This document shows, piece after piece, positions 51,220-61,124 of a stretch of DNA of 64,000 nucleotides. The DNA is from an uncultured Clostridia bacterium (lineage in GTDB: Bacteria > Bacillota > Clostridia > Christensenellales > UBA1242). Below the pieces are notes generated by a model, which made no database searches, had not been told where the DNA came from, and saw nothing but the letters and a program-made list of their open reading frames with translations. The position numbers and the translations under genes are program-made. How positions within the stretch are numbered: position 1 is the stretch's first letter; the number at the start of each line of letters is the position of its first letter. The DNA lies in the NCBI GenBank assembly GCA_944362705.1, contig CALVTO010000003.1, positions 62,001 through 126,000 on the forward strand, read 5' to 3'.

Positions 51220-52242
51220 ATGAAAGAATCTTTACAAAAAATAGAACAAGCGTTACAACAAGAACTTACTTCTTGCGCAACCACAAGCGACCTTTTAACC
51301 CTACGCGGAAAATATTTAGGCAAAAACGCAGAAATTTCTACACTTATGAAATCTATGAAAGATGTGCCCGCTGAACAAAGGCCAGCCATGGGCGCGCTTA
51401 TTCATCAAACGAAACAAGCGTTAGAACTTATGTTAAATCAAGCAGAACTCGCTTTAAAACAAAAAGAATTAAACGAAAAGTTAGCAAAAGAAACCATAGA
51501 TGTTACTATTGAAAAACCTTACAAGGAAAAAGGTAGCATACACCCTATTAACTTAGAACTTATGCGTTTAGAAAAAATTCTTACTGGCATGGGTTTCTCG
51601 CAAATTGATGGCCCTGAAATGGATTACGATACGTACAATTTTGAATTGGTAAACGTTCCGCAAGACCACCCAGCGCGCGATATGCAAGACTCTTTATTTA
51701 TTACCAAAGATATTTTATTACGCACACAAACTTCTAACGCACAACCACGCGCTATGCAAAATATAAAACCACCATTTAAAGTTTTTTGTGCTGGACGTGT
51801 ATTTAGAAAAGATGAAATTGACGCAACGCATACACCTGCCTTTTACCAAGTGGAAGGAATATACATAGACAAAAAAGTTTCTATGGCCGATTTAAAATCT
51901 ACCATCACCCAAATTTTAAAAGAATACTTAGGTGAAGGCACAAAAACACGTTTCCGCGCTTCTTACTTCCCTTTTACTGAACCTTCTGTAGAGGTAGACG
52001 CTGTTTGTAACGTATGCAATGGTAAAGGTTGCCCAGCATGCAAATACGCTGGCGGTTATGAAATATTGGGCGCAGGCATGATTCACCCAAAAGTGTTAGA
52101 ACTAAACGGCATAGATAGCAACGAATATTCTGGCTACGCCTTTGGGTTTGGGTTTGACCGCTTCCCTAAAATGCGCTTTAAAATACCTTATGCAAAATAT
52201 ATGTTTGAACACGACATACGCTTTTTAAAACAATTTAAATAG
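51220..52242 (+). CDS. pheS: Phenylalanyl-tRNA synthetase, alpha subunit
   Basis: A 340-residue class II catalytic subunit. An N-terminal coiled coil (1-90) contacts tRNA. The catalytic core follows with HPARDMQDSLFI, motif 2 in VFRKDEIDATHTPAFYQVEG, and motif 3 GFGFDRFPKMRF. The enzyme is an alpha2-beta2 heterotetramer with PheT, encoded 12 bases downstream. A CNVCNGKGCPAC cysteine cluster (about 266-277) is unusual and could bind zinc. GGAGGAA is the ribosome site. Regulated by the T-box upstream. Confidence 0.97.
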   Translation: MKESLQKIEQALQQELTSCATTSDLLTLRGKYLGKNAEISTLMKSMKDVPAEQRPAMGALIHQTKQALELMLNQAELALKQKELNEKLAKETIDVTIEKPYKEKGSIHPINLELMRLEKILTGMGFSQIDGPEMDYDTYNFELVNVPQDHPARDMQDSLFITKDILLRTQTSNAQPRAMQNIKPPFKVFCAGRVFRKDEIDATHTPAFYQVEGIYIDKKVSMADLKSTITQILKEYLGEGTKTRFRASYFPFTEPSVEVDAVCNVCNGKGCPACKYAGGYEILGAGMIHPKVLELNGIDSNEYSGYAFGFGFDRFPKMRFKIPYAKYMFEHDIRFLKQFK

Positions 52243-52253
52243 GAGAAAAAGAT

Positions 52254-54635
52254 ATGAAAATTTTACTTTCATGGATTAACGAATATGTAGATATTGCCGA
52301 TATCCCTGTTGCCGAGTTAGCAAATAAACTTGCCGTAAGCGGTTTTGAAGTAGATGAAGTAATAGATTGCGGTAAGGGTTTAGAACACGTTGTTAGTGCA
52401 CAAATTAAAACCATAACTCAACACCCTAATGCCGATAAATTAGTCATTTGCCAAACCGATATTGGTAACGGTAAACACTTACAAATTATTACAGGCGCAA
52501 AAAATATGAAAGAAGGCGACAAAGTTGCCTTAGCACTAGACGGAGCAAACTTACCATGTGGCGAAAGCATTAAAAGCGGTGTTATTCGCGGTGAAAAAAG
52601 TGAAGGTATGTTTTGCGGCGGCGATGAGTTAGGCATTAACGATAGCATTTACCCAGGCGCTTCTGTATATGGTTTGCTTATATTAGACCCATCTACCCCT
52701 GTAGGTATGCCTATGGCAAAAGTATTAGGTTTAGATGAGGTTATTTTAGATGTAAGCGTGTTGCCAAACCGCGCAGATTGCAACAGCATATACCATATGG
52801 CTCGTGAAATTGCAGCCATTACCAACCGCACATTAAAACCATTGCCAACAGATTATACAACAACCAAAGCCACCAAACATATAAACGTTACGGTAGAAAA
52901 CAAAGAACTATGTCCACGTTACATGGGTTGCTTGGTAGAAAATGTACAAAACACAGCATCCCCTGCTTGGATGCAAAAACGTTTAACTTTGCTTGGGCAC
53001 ACCCCACATAGTTTGTATGTAGATATTACCAACTACTGTTTATTAGAATGTGGTCAACCTATGCACGCATTTGATGTGAGCAAAATTGAAGGTAACGCAC
53101 TATGCGTTCGAAATGCAAAAGAAAACGAAACCATAGTTGCACTAGACGATAAAACGTACACCCTAAGCGAAAACAACCTAGTCATAGCCGATACAAAAAA
53201 ACCTTTGGTTATTGCCGGCATTATGGGTGGTAAACACTCAGGAACATACCCTGAAACCAAAGATGTATTTTTAGAAAGCGCGTGCTTCTACTTTGCAAAC
53301 ATTCGCCGTTCTTCATACGCGTTAGGTTTAAGTAGCGATTCATCGGTTCGTTACGCCAAAGGTGTTTCTATTGACTCCCCTGAAATTGCACTGCACCGCG
53401 CATTACATTTAATACATACACTACATTGCGGAACGATTACCGACGCCTGTGTAGACATACACAACCCATTACCAAAACCAGCCGTAATTCAAAGTTCTGT
53501 TGAGCGCATAAACGACCGTTTAGGTTTGCAGATTAAAGGAACAGAAATGGTAGATATTTTAAACCGCTTAGAAATTCCTTCTACCCTTTCGGGCGACACC
53601 ATTACATCTACCATACCTTTATACAGAACAGATATGGAAAGAGAATGCGATGTTTGTGAAGAAGTAGGCAGAATTTACGGGCTAGATGCAATATCTTGCC
53701 ACAGCGCTACCCCTACCGACTTTTCAACTTGCGGTAAATTGCTACAAGAACAAGAAAATGCCAACACCTTACGTGAGGCTTGTGCTTTTGAAGGCTTTAA
53801 CGAAATGATTTCATGGCAGTTTACCTCACCGAAAGTGATTGAAAACACAGGTGAAGATGTATCGAAAAATATTCATATCGCAAACCCTATTGGTTACGAT
53901 TATAGCGTTGTTCGCCGTAGTTTAGTTCCTGCTGTATTAGATGCCGTAAGCTACAACCAAAAACAAGGCAACAAAAACGTATACTTGTTTGAACTTGCCC
54001 ATGTATTTTTACCAAAGCAACTTCCAATAACGGAATTACCAGATGAAAAAATGTATTTATGCCTAGCAACCAATGCCGTAACAGAAGATTTTTATTCTTT
54101 TAAAAACAGTGTAACAAAAATACTTTCTAGCTTAAACATTACGCCTGAATATAAAGCAGGTAAAGAGGTTTACTTACACCCTGGCGTTAGTGCAGATATT
54201 TTAGTATACAACCGCAAAGTAGGCAGCATTGGTAAATTACACCCTACGATAAAAGAAAATTTTGAACTTCAAAAAGATGTATACATTGCAGAAATTGACG
54301 TGAGTGGTATTTTAACCAAAGACACTTCAAAGCACACAGGCAACGCCCCAGAAAAATTACCGCTATTAGAAAAAGATATTGCGCTAGTAGTTGATAAAAC
54401 TGTTCCTGCAGGCGCTTTAGTTACTACGGCAAAGAAATGCTACAAACAATATGTAGTTGACGCTAAAATGTTCGATGTATACGAAGGTGCACAATTGGGC
54501 GAAGGGTTAAAAAGCGTAGCCATTACGCTTTACATTAAACAAGGTGATAAAACCTTAACCGATAAAGAAATTGCCGATATTATGCAGAAAGTTATTTCAG
54601 CCGAAGAAAAAGACCACAAGGCAAAATTAAGATAA
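52254..54635 (+). CDS. pheT: Phenylalanyl-tRNA synthetase, beta subunit
   Basis: A 793-residue subunit. It has the EMAP/tRNA-binding domain (about 40-150, HPNADKLVICQTDIGNG), the B3/B4 editing domain, the B5 helix-turn-helix domain, the class-II-like inactive core and the C-terminal ferredoxin-fold anticodon-binding domain (about 700-793, ending KVISAEEKDHKAKLR). Length and domain order are standard. It forms the heterotetramer with PheS. GGAGAAAA precedes the ATG and a terminator follows. Confidence 0.97.
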   Translation: MKILLSWINEYVDIADIPVAELANKLAVSGFEVDEVIDCGKGLEHVVSAQIKTITQHPNADKLVICQTDIGNGKHLQIITGAKNMKEGDKVALALDGANLPCGESIKSGVIRGEKSEGMFCGGDELGINDSIYPGASVYGLLILDPSTPVGMPMAKVLGLDEVILDVSVLPNRADCNSIYHMAREIAAITNRTLKPLPTDYTTTKATKHINVTVENKELCPRYMGCLVENVQNTASPAWMQKRLTLLGHTPHSLYVDITNYCLLECGQPMHAFDVSKIEGNALCVRNAKENETIVALDDKTYTLSENNLVIADTKKPLVIAGIMGGKHSGTYPETKDVFLESACFYFANIRRSSYALGLSSDSSVRYAKGVSIDSPEIALHRALHLIHTLHCGTITDACVDIHNPLPKPAVIQSSVERINDRLGLQIKGTEMVDILNRLEIPSTLSGDTITSTIPLYRTDMERECDVCEEVGRIYGLDAISCHSATPTDFSTCGKLLQEQENANTLREACAFEGFNEMISWQFTSPKVIENTGEDVSKNIHIANPIGYDYSVVRRSLVPAVLDAVSYNQKQGNKNVYLFELAHVFLPKQLPITELPDEKMYLCLATNAVTEDFYSFKNSVTKILSSLNITPEYKAGKEVYLHPGVSADILVYNRKVGSIGKLHPTIKENFELQKDVYIAEIDVSGILTKDTSKHTGNAPEKLPLLEKDIALVVDKTVPAGALVTTAKKCYKQYVVDAKMFDVYEGAQLGEGLKSVAITLYIKQGDKTLTDKEIADIMQKVISAEEKDHKAKLR

Positions 54636-54660
54636 TTACATGCATACGTAAATAGCAACA

Positions 54661-54688
54661 AAAAAACGGACGAATTCGTCCGTTTTTT
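54661..54688. terminator. Bidirectional terminator after pheT
   Basis: Perfect stem AAAAAACGGACGAA/TTCGTCCGTTTTTT. Confidence 0.9.
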
Positions 54689-54712
54689 TATGTGTTTTTA
54701 CATTATGTGTTT

Positions 54713-55453
54713 TTATCTACCAGGTTGGCTGGGAACACGGTTTTGTGTAAGCGCTTGCAATACAGGTTCTATTACTTCTTCTTGTATGCGTTTCATATTT
54801 TGCTCAAACGTATACGCAGATTCTCCCAGTTCGTACGTATCGCTATGTTTTTGCGGTTGTTTTGCATAATCTTCAAATTCTTTCTGTGCCGTTTGAAGCA
54901 TACTTATAAATTGTTCCAAGAGCTGACGAGGTTTAGTTTGTGCAAAATCTTCTTCTGTAAACGAGTCAAATGCAAAAGACGTTGTTGTTGTATCTAAATC
55001 TAACCCACCATATATATCTTCTAAAACAATAGTTTTATACTTTGTTATATTCCTTTTACCATAGTCTGCTTTTAATTCACATTCTTTCATTTTGTTTTTA
55101 ACAAACTCTATCGTTTCGTTGGATAGAAAATCTGCATATGTTTTATAATGTTGTTGAAACTTATCTAACATAGTATTTATAAACATTGCATATTGCTTAA
55201 CATTATTAAACCCTTCGTATTGCATTTGCAAATATTTTAATAATCTATCTTTTTCTACCATATCAACATAAGGTTGCAATTCTTGTGGGAAATCCGCCCT
55301 TTTTCTTACTACAAAATGTGCTTCCTTCCCTTCACCTTGTTGTTTTTTAAAAGCTTCAAGACCAGAGAGAACTTTTCGGTTTTCTTGTACACTTTCTCTA
55401 TCAAAAACTTCTTGTATTTTTTTAAACACCTCTAAAAATGTATACGTTTTCAT
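54713..55453 (-). CDS. Hypothetical helical protein
   Basis: A 246-residue soluble protein that I do not recognise. It is charged and mostly helical, with LQMQYEGFNNVKQYAMFINTM and a TTTTSFAFDSF stretch, and ends with a proline-containing tail (NRVPSQPGR). It has no membrane helix or signal peptide. The start at 55453 (MKTYTFLEVFKK) has GGAGTGG upstream. It follows pflA by 46 bases on the same strand, so it may be read with the pfl genes, but nothing in the sequence shows a related function. Confidence 0.6.
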   Translation of the reverse strand: MKTYTFLEVFKKIQEVFDRESVQENRKVLSGLEAFKKQQGEGKEAHFVVRKRADFPQELQPYVDMVEKDRLLKYLQMQYEGFNNVKQYAMFINTMLDKFQQHYKTYADFLSNETIEFVKNKMKECELKADYGKRNITKYKTIVLEDIYGGLDLDTTTTSFAFDSFTEEDFAQTKPRQLLEQFISMLQTAQKEFEDYAKQPQKHSDTYELGESAYTFEQNMKRIQEEVIEPVLQALTQNRVPSQPGR

Positions 55454-55499
55454 AAACCACTCCTTCTTTTCTATATTGTACCATAAATACACCCCACCG

Positions 55500-56264
55500 T
55501 CAATAGGCACTTTTTTTATTTTTTAGTAGTGCCTGCAAATACAATTGTAGTTCTTGTTTTTCTTTTTCTTCAAGCGATGGAGTACCTTGTAAAGGATAAG
55601 CCATATTTTGTTGTTTATATTTATCTACACCTAGTGTATGGTACCCTAACAATTCTACTTTTTGAACATTGTGCAACGTGTTTACAAATTGAGCTAGGTG
55701 CTCTATGTTATGTTTTGAATTGTTTACTTTAGGCACAATAACTTGCCGTATCCATAAAGGCTTGTTTAATTCTTGCACTTTGCTAACGAATTGTAAAAAC
55801 GGTTGCATGCTTTTTTGTCCTGTAATGGTTTTGTACAAAGTTTCTTCGCTTGCTTTTACATCTAAAATAATTAAATCACATAACGCAAGCAAGGGTTCAT
55901 GTAATGTGCCCACACCCGCCGTATCTAGCGCAACATGCACGTTATGCTTTTTTAATCGTTTTACGCACTCGTATATAAATTCCGCTTGCATCAATGGCTC
56001 ACCACCCGAAAACGTAACGCCACCATTATGTTGAAAATATGGCTGGTAGCGCAATATTTTTTGCACCAATTCTTGCGGTGTATACTGCTGTTTTGTTTCT
56101 TGCATATTCCACGTTTCTGGATTATGGCAATATAAACACCTAAGCGCGCAACCCTGCATAAAAATAACCACGCGCACGCCCGGTCCATCGTGCATGCCCA
56201 TGGTTTCTATACTACTAATATTGCCCACACAGACAATTTGGTGTGTATTGCTACATTTTTTCAT
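55500..56264 (-). CDS. pflA: Pyruvate formate-lyase activating enzyme
   Basis: A 254-residue radical-SAM enzyme. The 4Fe-4S motif is CALRCLYC (Cys39, Cys43, Cys46), preceded by [17 protein letters not shown] and followed by the SAM-binding FSGGEPLMQ. It abstracts a hydrogen from the glycyl-radical site of PflB. The start at 56264 (MKKCSN) lies inside the end of pflB and no good ribosome site is present, so coupling is likely; a GTG at 56303 is the alternative. Anaerobic enzyme. Confidence 0.93.
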   Translation of the reverse strand: MKKCSNTHQIVCVGNISSIETMGMHDGPGVRVVIFMQGCALRCLYCHNPETWNMQETKQQYTPQELVQKILRYQPYFQHNGGVTFSGGEPLMQAEFIYECVKRLKKHNVHVALDTAGVGTLHEPLLALCDLIILDVKASEETLYKTITGQKSMQPFLQFVSKVQELNKPLWIRQVIVPKVNNSKHNIEHLAQFVNTLHNVQKVELLGYHTLGVDKYKQQNMAYPLQGTPSLEEKEKQELQLYLQALLKNKKSAY

Positions 56265-58476
56265 GGAAAGTTCTTGCAATAACCTCTTTTTTATGGTTTT
56301 CACTTAATTTGTTAAAATTTACCGCATACCCTGAAACACGTATAGTTAGCGTTGGGTATTTTTCAGGGTGATGCAAAGCATCTATTAACAATTCTCTGTT
56401 TAATACATTTACGTTGATATGATGCGCATTTTGCACAAAATATCCATCTAATATTTGGACTAAATTGTTAATGCGTTGTTGCGCATCGGTTCCTAGTGCA
56501 TTTGGCACAATGGAGAACGTATTCGATACACCATCTTCACACACATCTTTATAAGGAATTTTTGCCACGGAGTTTAATGATGCCAATGCACCATTTTTAT
56601 CACGCCCGTGCATTGGGTTCGCTCCTGGCGCAAAAGGTTCTCCTGCCTTACGTCCGTCTGGGGTGGTGCCTGTTTTTTTACCATACATAACGTTACTTGT
56701 TATGGTTAATGCGCTTAAAGTGTGCTTAGCACCTTTATATAACGGATGTTTTTTCAAGGCTTTAATAAAGGTTTTTACAATATCTACGGCAATGGCGTCT
56801 ACCCTATCATCATCATTGCCAAAGCAAGGAAATTCGCCTTCGGTAACAAAGTCAACTGCCACCCCTTGTTCATTACGTACAGGTTTCACTTGAGCATATT
56901 TCATTGCTGAAAGCGAATCCGCGGCAACCGACAATCCTGCCATACCAAACGCCATTAAGCGTTCTACGTGGGTATCATGTAATGCCATTTGTCCACGTTC
57001 GTAAGCGTATTTATCGTGCATATAGTGAATAATATTCATAGCATCTACATACACTTTCGCTACACGCTCTAACACTTGTTTATATGCTTTCCATACATCG
57101 GCGTAATGTAATATTTCGCCAGAAATAGGTTGTAACCCTTTAACAACTACTTTGCCCGATTTCTCATCTACACCACCATTGATAGCGTACAATAAAGATT
57201 TTGCTAAATTGCAACGCGCGCCAAAAAATTGCATTTGTTTGCCAAGTTTCATTGCGCTTACACAACAAGCAATGGCATAATCGTTGCCATATATAGGGCG
57301 CATAACATCATCGTTTTCATACTGAATGGCGTCGGTTAAAATAGAAATTTTTGCGCAATATTTTTTAAACGCACTTGGTAAGTTTTGCGACCATAAAACG
57401 GTTAAGTTTGGTTCAGGGCTAGACCCTAAGTTAATAAGCGAGTGTAAATAGCGGAAACTGTTTTTCGTTACTAAGCTCTTTTTGTCGGTTAACATACCAC
57501 CCACGCTCTCAGTTACCCAAGTAGGGTCGCCTGCAAAAATTTCATCGTATTCTGGTGTGCGTAAGTGACGAACCAAACGTAATTTAATAATAAATTGGTC
57601 AACAAGTTCTTGTGCCTGTTGTTCCGTTAGCGTTCCTTCGGCTAAGTCACGTTCGATATAAATATCTAAAAACGTTGACGTACGGCCCAAACTCATAGCC
57701 GCGCCATTGTTCTCTTTTACTGCTGCTAAGTAACCAAAGTATAACCACTGAAAGGCTTCTTGGGCATTTTTTGCCGGCGTAGAAATATCAAACCCATACG
57801 TTTTTGCCATAAGTTTTATTTCATTTAACGCTTTTATTTGTTCATTTACTTCTTCACGCAAGCGAATGTTTGCCTCTAGACTAACATCCGTTATGGCTAA
57901 TAAATCTTTTTGTTTTTCTTCTATAAGTTTATCTATACCGTATAAAGCGACTCTGCGGTAATCGCCAATAATACGCCCGCGCCCGTAACTATCTGGTAAG
58001 CCTGTTAAAAGGCCCGCACTTCTTGCAGCACGTATTTCTGGCGTGTACGCATCAAACACGCCATCGTTGTGTGTTTTACGAAACTCTTTAAAATGCGCGT
58101 ATATGCTTTTGTTAAGCGTTGCATGGTACGCTTCTAGCGATTTTTCCACCATACGCATGCCGCCGTATGGGTTAACAATACGTTTTAACGGCGCATCGGT
58201 TTGCAGTCCTACAACAACATCATCTTGTTTACAAATATACCCTGCACCATACGAGTTAATACCTGAAATTTTGTTTAACTCAATATCTAGCACGCCTTTT
58301 TTGTTTTCTTTAACAAACAATTTTTCACACGTAGCCCATACTTTTTTTGTCTTTTCAGTTGGCCCTTGTAAAAAAGATTCATCACCTTTATATTCTTTAT
58401 AATTTTCTTTAATAAACGTAGCAACATCTATGGTTTGCTTCCATTTTTCACCTTTAAAATTTTTCCAAGCTTCCAT
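56251..58476 (-). CDS. pflB: Formate C-acetyltransferase (pyruvate formate-lyase)
   Basis: A 741-residue glycyl-radical enzyme that converts pyruvate and CoA to acetyl-CoA and formate. The active-site pair is Cys404-Cys405 in AIACCVSAM, and the radical glycine is Gly716 in RVSGYAV. The length and the C-terminal [19 protein letters not shown] agree with the family. It must be activated by PflA, whose gene overlaps its 3' end by 14 bases, and is oxygen-sensitive. AAGGAG lies before the ATG and also forms the end of the preceding small ORF. Confidence 0.97.
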   Translation of the reverse strand: MEAWKNFKGEKWKQTIDVATFIKENYKEYKGDESFLQGPTEKTKKVWATCEKLFVKENKKGVLDIELNKISGINSYGAGYICKQDDVVVGLQTDAPLKRIVNPYGGMRMVEKSLEAYHATLNKSIYAHFKEFRKTHNDGVFDAYTPEIRAARSAGLLTGLPDSYGRGRIIGDYRRVALYGIDKLIEEKQKDLLAITDVSLEANIRLREEVNEQIKALNEIKLMAKTYGFDISTPAKNAQEAFQWLYFGYLAAVKENNGAAMSLGRTSTFLDIYIERDLAEGTLTEQQAQELVDQFIIKLRLVRHLRTPEYDEIFAGDPTWVTESVGGMLTDKKSLVTKNSFRYLHSLINLGSSPEPNLTVLWSQNLPSAFKKYCAKISILTDAIQYENDDVMRPIYGNDYAIACCVSAMKLGKQMQFFGARCNLAKSLLYAINGGVDEKSGKVVVKGLQPISGEILHYADVWKAYKQVLERVAKVYVDAMNIIHYMHDKYAYERGQMALHDTHVERLMAFGMAGLSVAADSLSAMKYAQVKPVRNEQGVAVDFVTEGEFPCFGNDDDRVDAIAVDIVKTFIKALKKHPLYKGAKHTLSALTITSNVMYGKKTGTTPDGRKAGEPFAPGANPMHGRDKNGALASLNSVAKIPYKDVCEDGVSNTFSIVPNALGTDAQQRINNLVQILDGYFVQNAHHINVNVLNRELLIDALHHPEKYPTLTIRVSGYAVNFNKLSENHKKEVIARTFHEKM

Positions 58477-58486
58477 GTTTTTCTCC

Positions 58487-58564
58487 TTATTTTATAATTT
58501 TGCCCTGCAAGTTACAAATGTAACACCAAGGAAATATGGCTTGAATTGTTTGCTGTAAGTTCAT
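58487..58564 (-). CDS. Small 25-residue ORF ahead of pflB
   Basis: A short reading frame starting [19 protein letters not shown]. It has a strong AAGGAGAAAG site at the right spacing and ends TAA just where the pflB ribosome site (AAGGAG) begins, an arrangement typical of a translated leader. A WCYIC pair is its only notable feature. It may be a leader peptide, a small partner of PflB, or spurious. Confidence 0.5.
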   Translation of the reverse strand: MNLQQTIQAIFPWCYICNLQGKIIK

Positions 58565-58574
58565 GCCTTTCTCC

Positions 58575-60059
58575 TTACATGTTGTATAAAGATTGATTGA
58601 AATATTTTGGCTCGCAAGTTATATGCACGCCTAATTTTTTCCAAGCCATTTCTTCTTTGCTAGACAACATGTAAGAAGCATGTGCCTCGGCATTCGATAT
58701 TTCTTTCAGTGCTTCCAGCGCTTGTCTTGCTTGCGGTACACGCACAGAAGTAACAGCAAGCGCCATAAGCGCATCTTCCATATCTAAAGCCATGCCTGGC
58801 AAGCCTGATATCGTTTCGCGTAAACTTCGAATAGATTGCAACACTTCTTCATCAATAATATCTTCATTGTCCTGAATATTGGATAGTGTTTTTAATGCAT
58901 TTAAAAGAGCCGTAGCGCTTGCGGTAAATACATCTTTTTGCTTACCCGTAACTACCTCACCCGATGGCAATTCTATAGCCACGGCATGTATTTGTTTCGC
59001 TTCTGTTAAACGCCTGCAAGCAGCCACACACGGAACATCTTGTGGTTGCACATCGGATTCTGAGAGCAAAAACTGCATACGGTTCCATGTTTCTTCCGTG
59101 GCATTTCCCTTTAAGTAATCACACTCTGTATGGAAATAACGTCGTACAATTTCCCTAGAAGCCGCTTCCCGAACCACTGCATCGTCGGTAATCGCAAAAC
59201 CCACCATATTTACGCCCATATCTGTAGGCGAAGCGTAAGGCGCGCCTCCGGTTATTTTACGTAAAATATTTTTTAATACCGGAAAGGCTTCAATGTCTCG
59301 GTTATAGTTAATAGAAAGTTTGCCATATGTTTCAAAATAAAATGGGTCTAGTTGGTTTACATCTTGTAAATCTGCCGTAGCGGCTTCGTAAGCTAAATTT
59401 ACAGGGTGTTTTAGTGGTAAGTTCCAAACTGGAAATGTTTCAAATTTAGCATACCCTGCTTGCACACCGCGTTTGTACTCGTGGTATAACTGACTCATAC
59501 ATGTTGCAAGTTTACCGCTCGATGGCCCCGGTGCCGTAACCACAACCAAAGGTTTTGTGGTTACTATATAAGGGTTCGCCCCATACCCTTCGTCGGAAAC
59601 AATGGTGTTTACATCACTCGGGTACCCCTTCGTATACGTATGAAAGTATACATTTTCCCCGCGCTTTTTAAGCATGTTGGCAAATTTCTCTGCGCTGGGC
59701 TGTCCTTTAAAAAGAGTGATAACAATGCTCGACACATATAAACCTAACCCTCTAAGTTTATCCACAAGGCGCAACACTTCGTTATCATAACTAATACCAA
59801 AATCTGCACGAATTTTATTCTTTTCAATATCGCGCGCACTAATGCAAAATACAATTTCCGCTTTATCTTTTAATTTTAATAATAATTTAGTTTTAATGTT
59901 TGGGTCAAACCCTGGCAAAACACGTGACGCGTGTAAATCATCAAATAATTTACCGCCAAACTCCAAATAAAGTTTATTATGAAAGGTTTCAATTCTTTTT
60001 AAAATGTTTTGACTTTGTTTTTCTAAGTATAGTTGATTATCGAATCCTACTTTGTTCAT
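58575..60059 (-). CDS. DUF1846 family protein
   Basis: A 494-residue soluble protein of the conserved DUF1846 family, whose structure is known but whose reaction is not settled. The start KVGFDNQLYLEKQSQNIL and the blocks VVTAPGPSSGKLATCMSQLYHE and PVWNLPLKHPVNLAYEAATADL are family hallmarks; the GPSSGK sequence suggests a nucleotide-binding loop. TAAGGAG precedes the start. It heads the unit with the small ORF, pflB and pflA, an order that hints at a fermentation or anaerobic role but does not prove one. Confidence 0.88.
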   Translation of the reverse strand: MNKVGFDNQLYLEKQSQNILKRIETFHNKLYLEFGGKLFDDLHASRVLPGFDPNIKTKLLLKLKDKAEIVFCISARDIEKNKIRADFGISYDNEVLRLVDKLRGLGLYVSSIVITLFKGQPSAEKFANMLKKRGENVYFHTYTKGYPSDVNTIVSDEGYGANPYIVTTKPLVVVTAPGPSSGKLATCMSQLYHEYKRGVQAGYAKFETFPVWNLPLKHPVNLAYEAATADLQDVNQLDPFYFETYGKLSINYNRDIEAFPVLKNILRKITGGAPYASPTDMGVNMVGFAITDDAVVREAASREIVRRYFHTECDYLKGNATEETWNRMQFLLSESDVQPQDVPCVAACRRLTEAKQIHAVAIELPSGEVVTGKQKDVFTASATALLNALKTLSNIQDNEDIIDEEVLQSIRSLRETISGLPGMALDMEDALMALAVTSVRVPQARQALEALKEISNAEAHASYMLSSKEEMAWKKLGVHITCEPKYFNQSLYNM

Positions 60060-60127
60060 GTTTTGTTCCGCTCCTTACCTTTTTAGTATACATAAATAGG
60101 TAAAAATAATCTATTATTTATCATAGA

Positions 60128-60166
60128 AAATAAAAAAAAGAAAGGAGAAATCTCCTTTCTTTTTAT
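60128..60166 (-). terminator. Terminator of the DUF11 gene
   Basis: Minus-strand stem AAAGAAAGGAGA/TCTCCTTTCTTT followed by a T-run, just after the stop at 60179. Confidence 0.85.
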
Positions 60167-60178
60167 ATATATATTTAC

Positions 60179-61048
60179 TTATTCCGCTTGCGTTAATTTA
60201 CCCGTAATGGTTACTACCGTAACCCCGCCACCGCTAGAAGAAATTGCTGGTACCGTAATACCACCCGCCACCGAAGCATTAGGTAATGTAAGCGTGTTGG
60301 TAGAGGCATCTACGGTATACATACTAGACGTAAATTCTTTAACGGTTGTGCCTGTAACACTAACAATTTTCGTGATTTTAAAGTATTTTGGCAGTTCATC
60401 CGTTAGCACAACATTTTTCGCATCTAACTGGCCACTATTTGTTAAAGTAAATGTATAGGTAAATTCTTCACCTACAACCACTTCATTAGAACTAATGCTT
60501 TTAAATATGGTAACATTTGCATACTCTTCCAATGGAAGTATTGAACAAGGGTTAGGAACAACGCTAATTTTCTTTTCTCCAGTCTCTGTAGCCGAAGCGC
60601 AAATATGCGCACAGTTAATTAATTTAGAAACGCTAGAATCTAAGTTATCCACAACTCTTGCGCCGTAAATAAAAATTGCTGTTTCGCCAGGAGCTAATGG
60701 CTCGCCTAAAACAACAACCAATGGAGACGTTGATGTTGGCGTTACTTTTTGAACATCGCCATTGTATATAACGTACACAGCATCGCTGTTTACATATAAT
60801 TTACCGTCTGCAAGGTTATCGGAAAGCGTAACTTGAAAAACAGAGTTTTCGCCAATATTTTTTACACGCACCATATAGGTAACACAACCACCCGCGCGAA
60901 ATGATGGTTGTACAGAATATTTTTCACCCTCTAACTCGTACAATTCTCGAACATTGGCCACCACCACATTTGATATAGCATTCGATGATGTACGAGCCCC
61001 TTCATACGTATACTTAATACTCGCTTTATTTTGAATCTCTTGTAACAT
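60179..61048 (-). CDS. DUF11-repeat surface-type protein without signal peptide
   Basis: A 289-residue beta-rich protein with two DUF11-like modules (about 45-150 and 170-285), for example CVTYMVRVKNIGENSVFQVTLSDNL and EFTYTFTLTNSGQLDAKNVVLTDELP. Such modules occur in cell-surface and spore-surface proteins. There is no signal peptide or anchor: the N-terminus is MLQEIQNKASIKYTYEG, preceded by a perfect AAAGGAGG site. Spore-coat placement or a non-classical route would explain this; both are inference. Confidence 0.72.
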   Translation of the reverse strand: MLQEIQNKASIKYTYEGARTSSNAISNVVVANVRELYELEGEKYSVQPSFRAGGCVTYMVRVKNIGENSVFQVTLSDNLADGKLYVNSDAVYVIYNGDVQKVTPTSTSPLVVVLGEPLAPGETAIFIYGARVVDNLDSSVSKLINCAHICASATETGEKKISVVPNPCSILPLEEYANVTIFKSISSNEVVVGEEFTYTFTLTNSGQLDAKNVVLTDELPKYFKITKIVSVTGTTVKEFTSSMYTVDASTNTLTLPNASVAGGITVPAISSSGGGVTVVTITGKLTQAE

Positions 61049-61124
61049 ACGTCCTCCTTTTCATTTTCGAGCAAAACTATGCTCATTGTTACTATATGAA
61101 AAGAACGTATTTTTGTTACAACTT

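Noticed and set aside
58477..60125. Rex or CRP-type operator near pflB
   Set aside because: No convincing palindrome matching these regulators was seen upstream of pflB or the DUF1846 gene.
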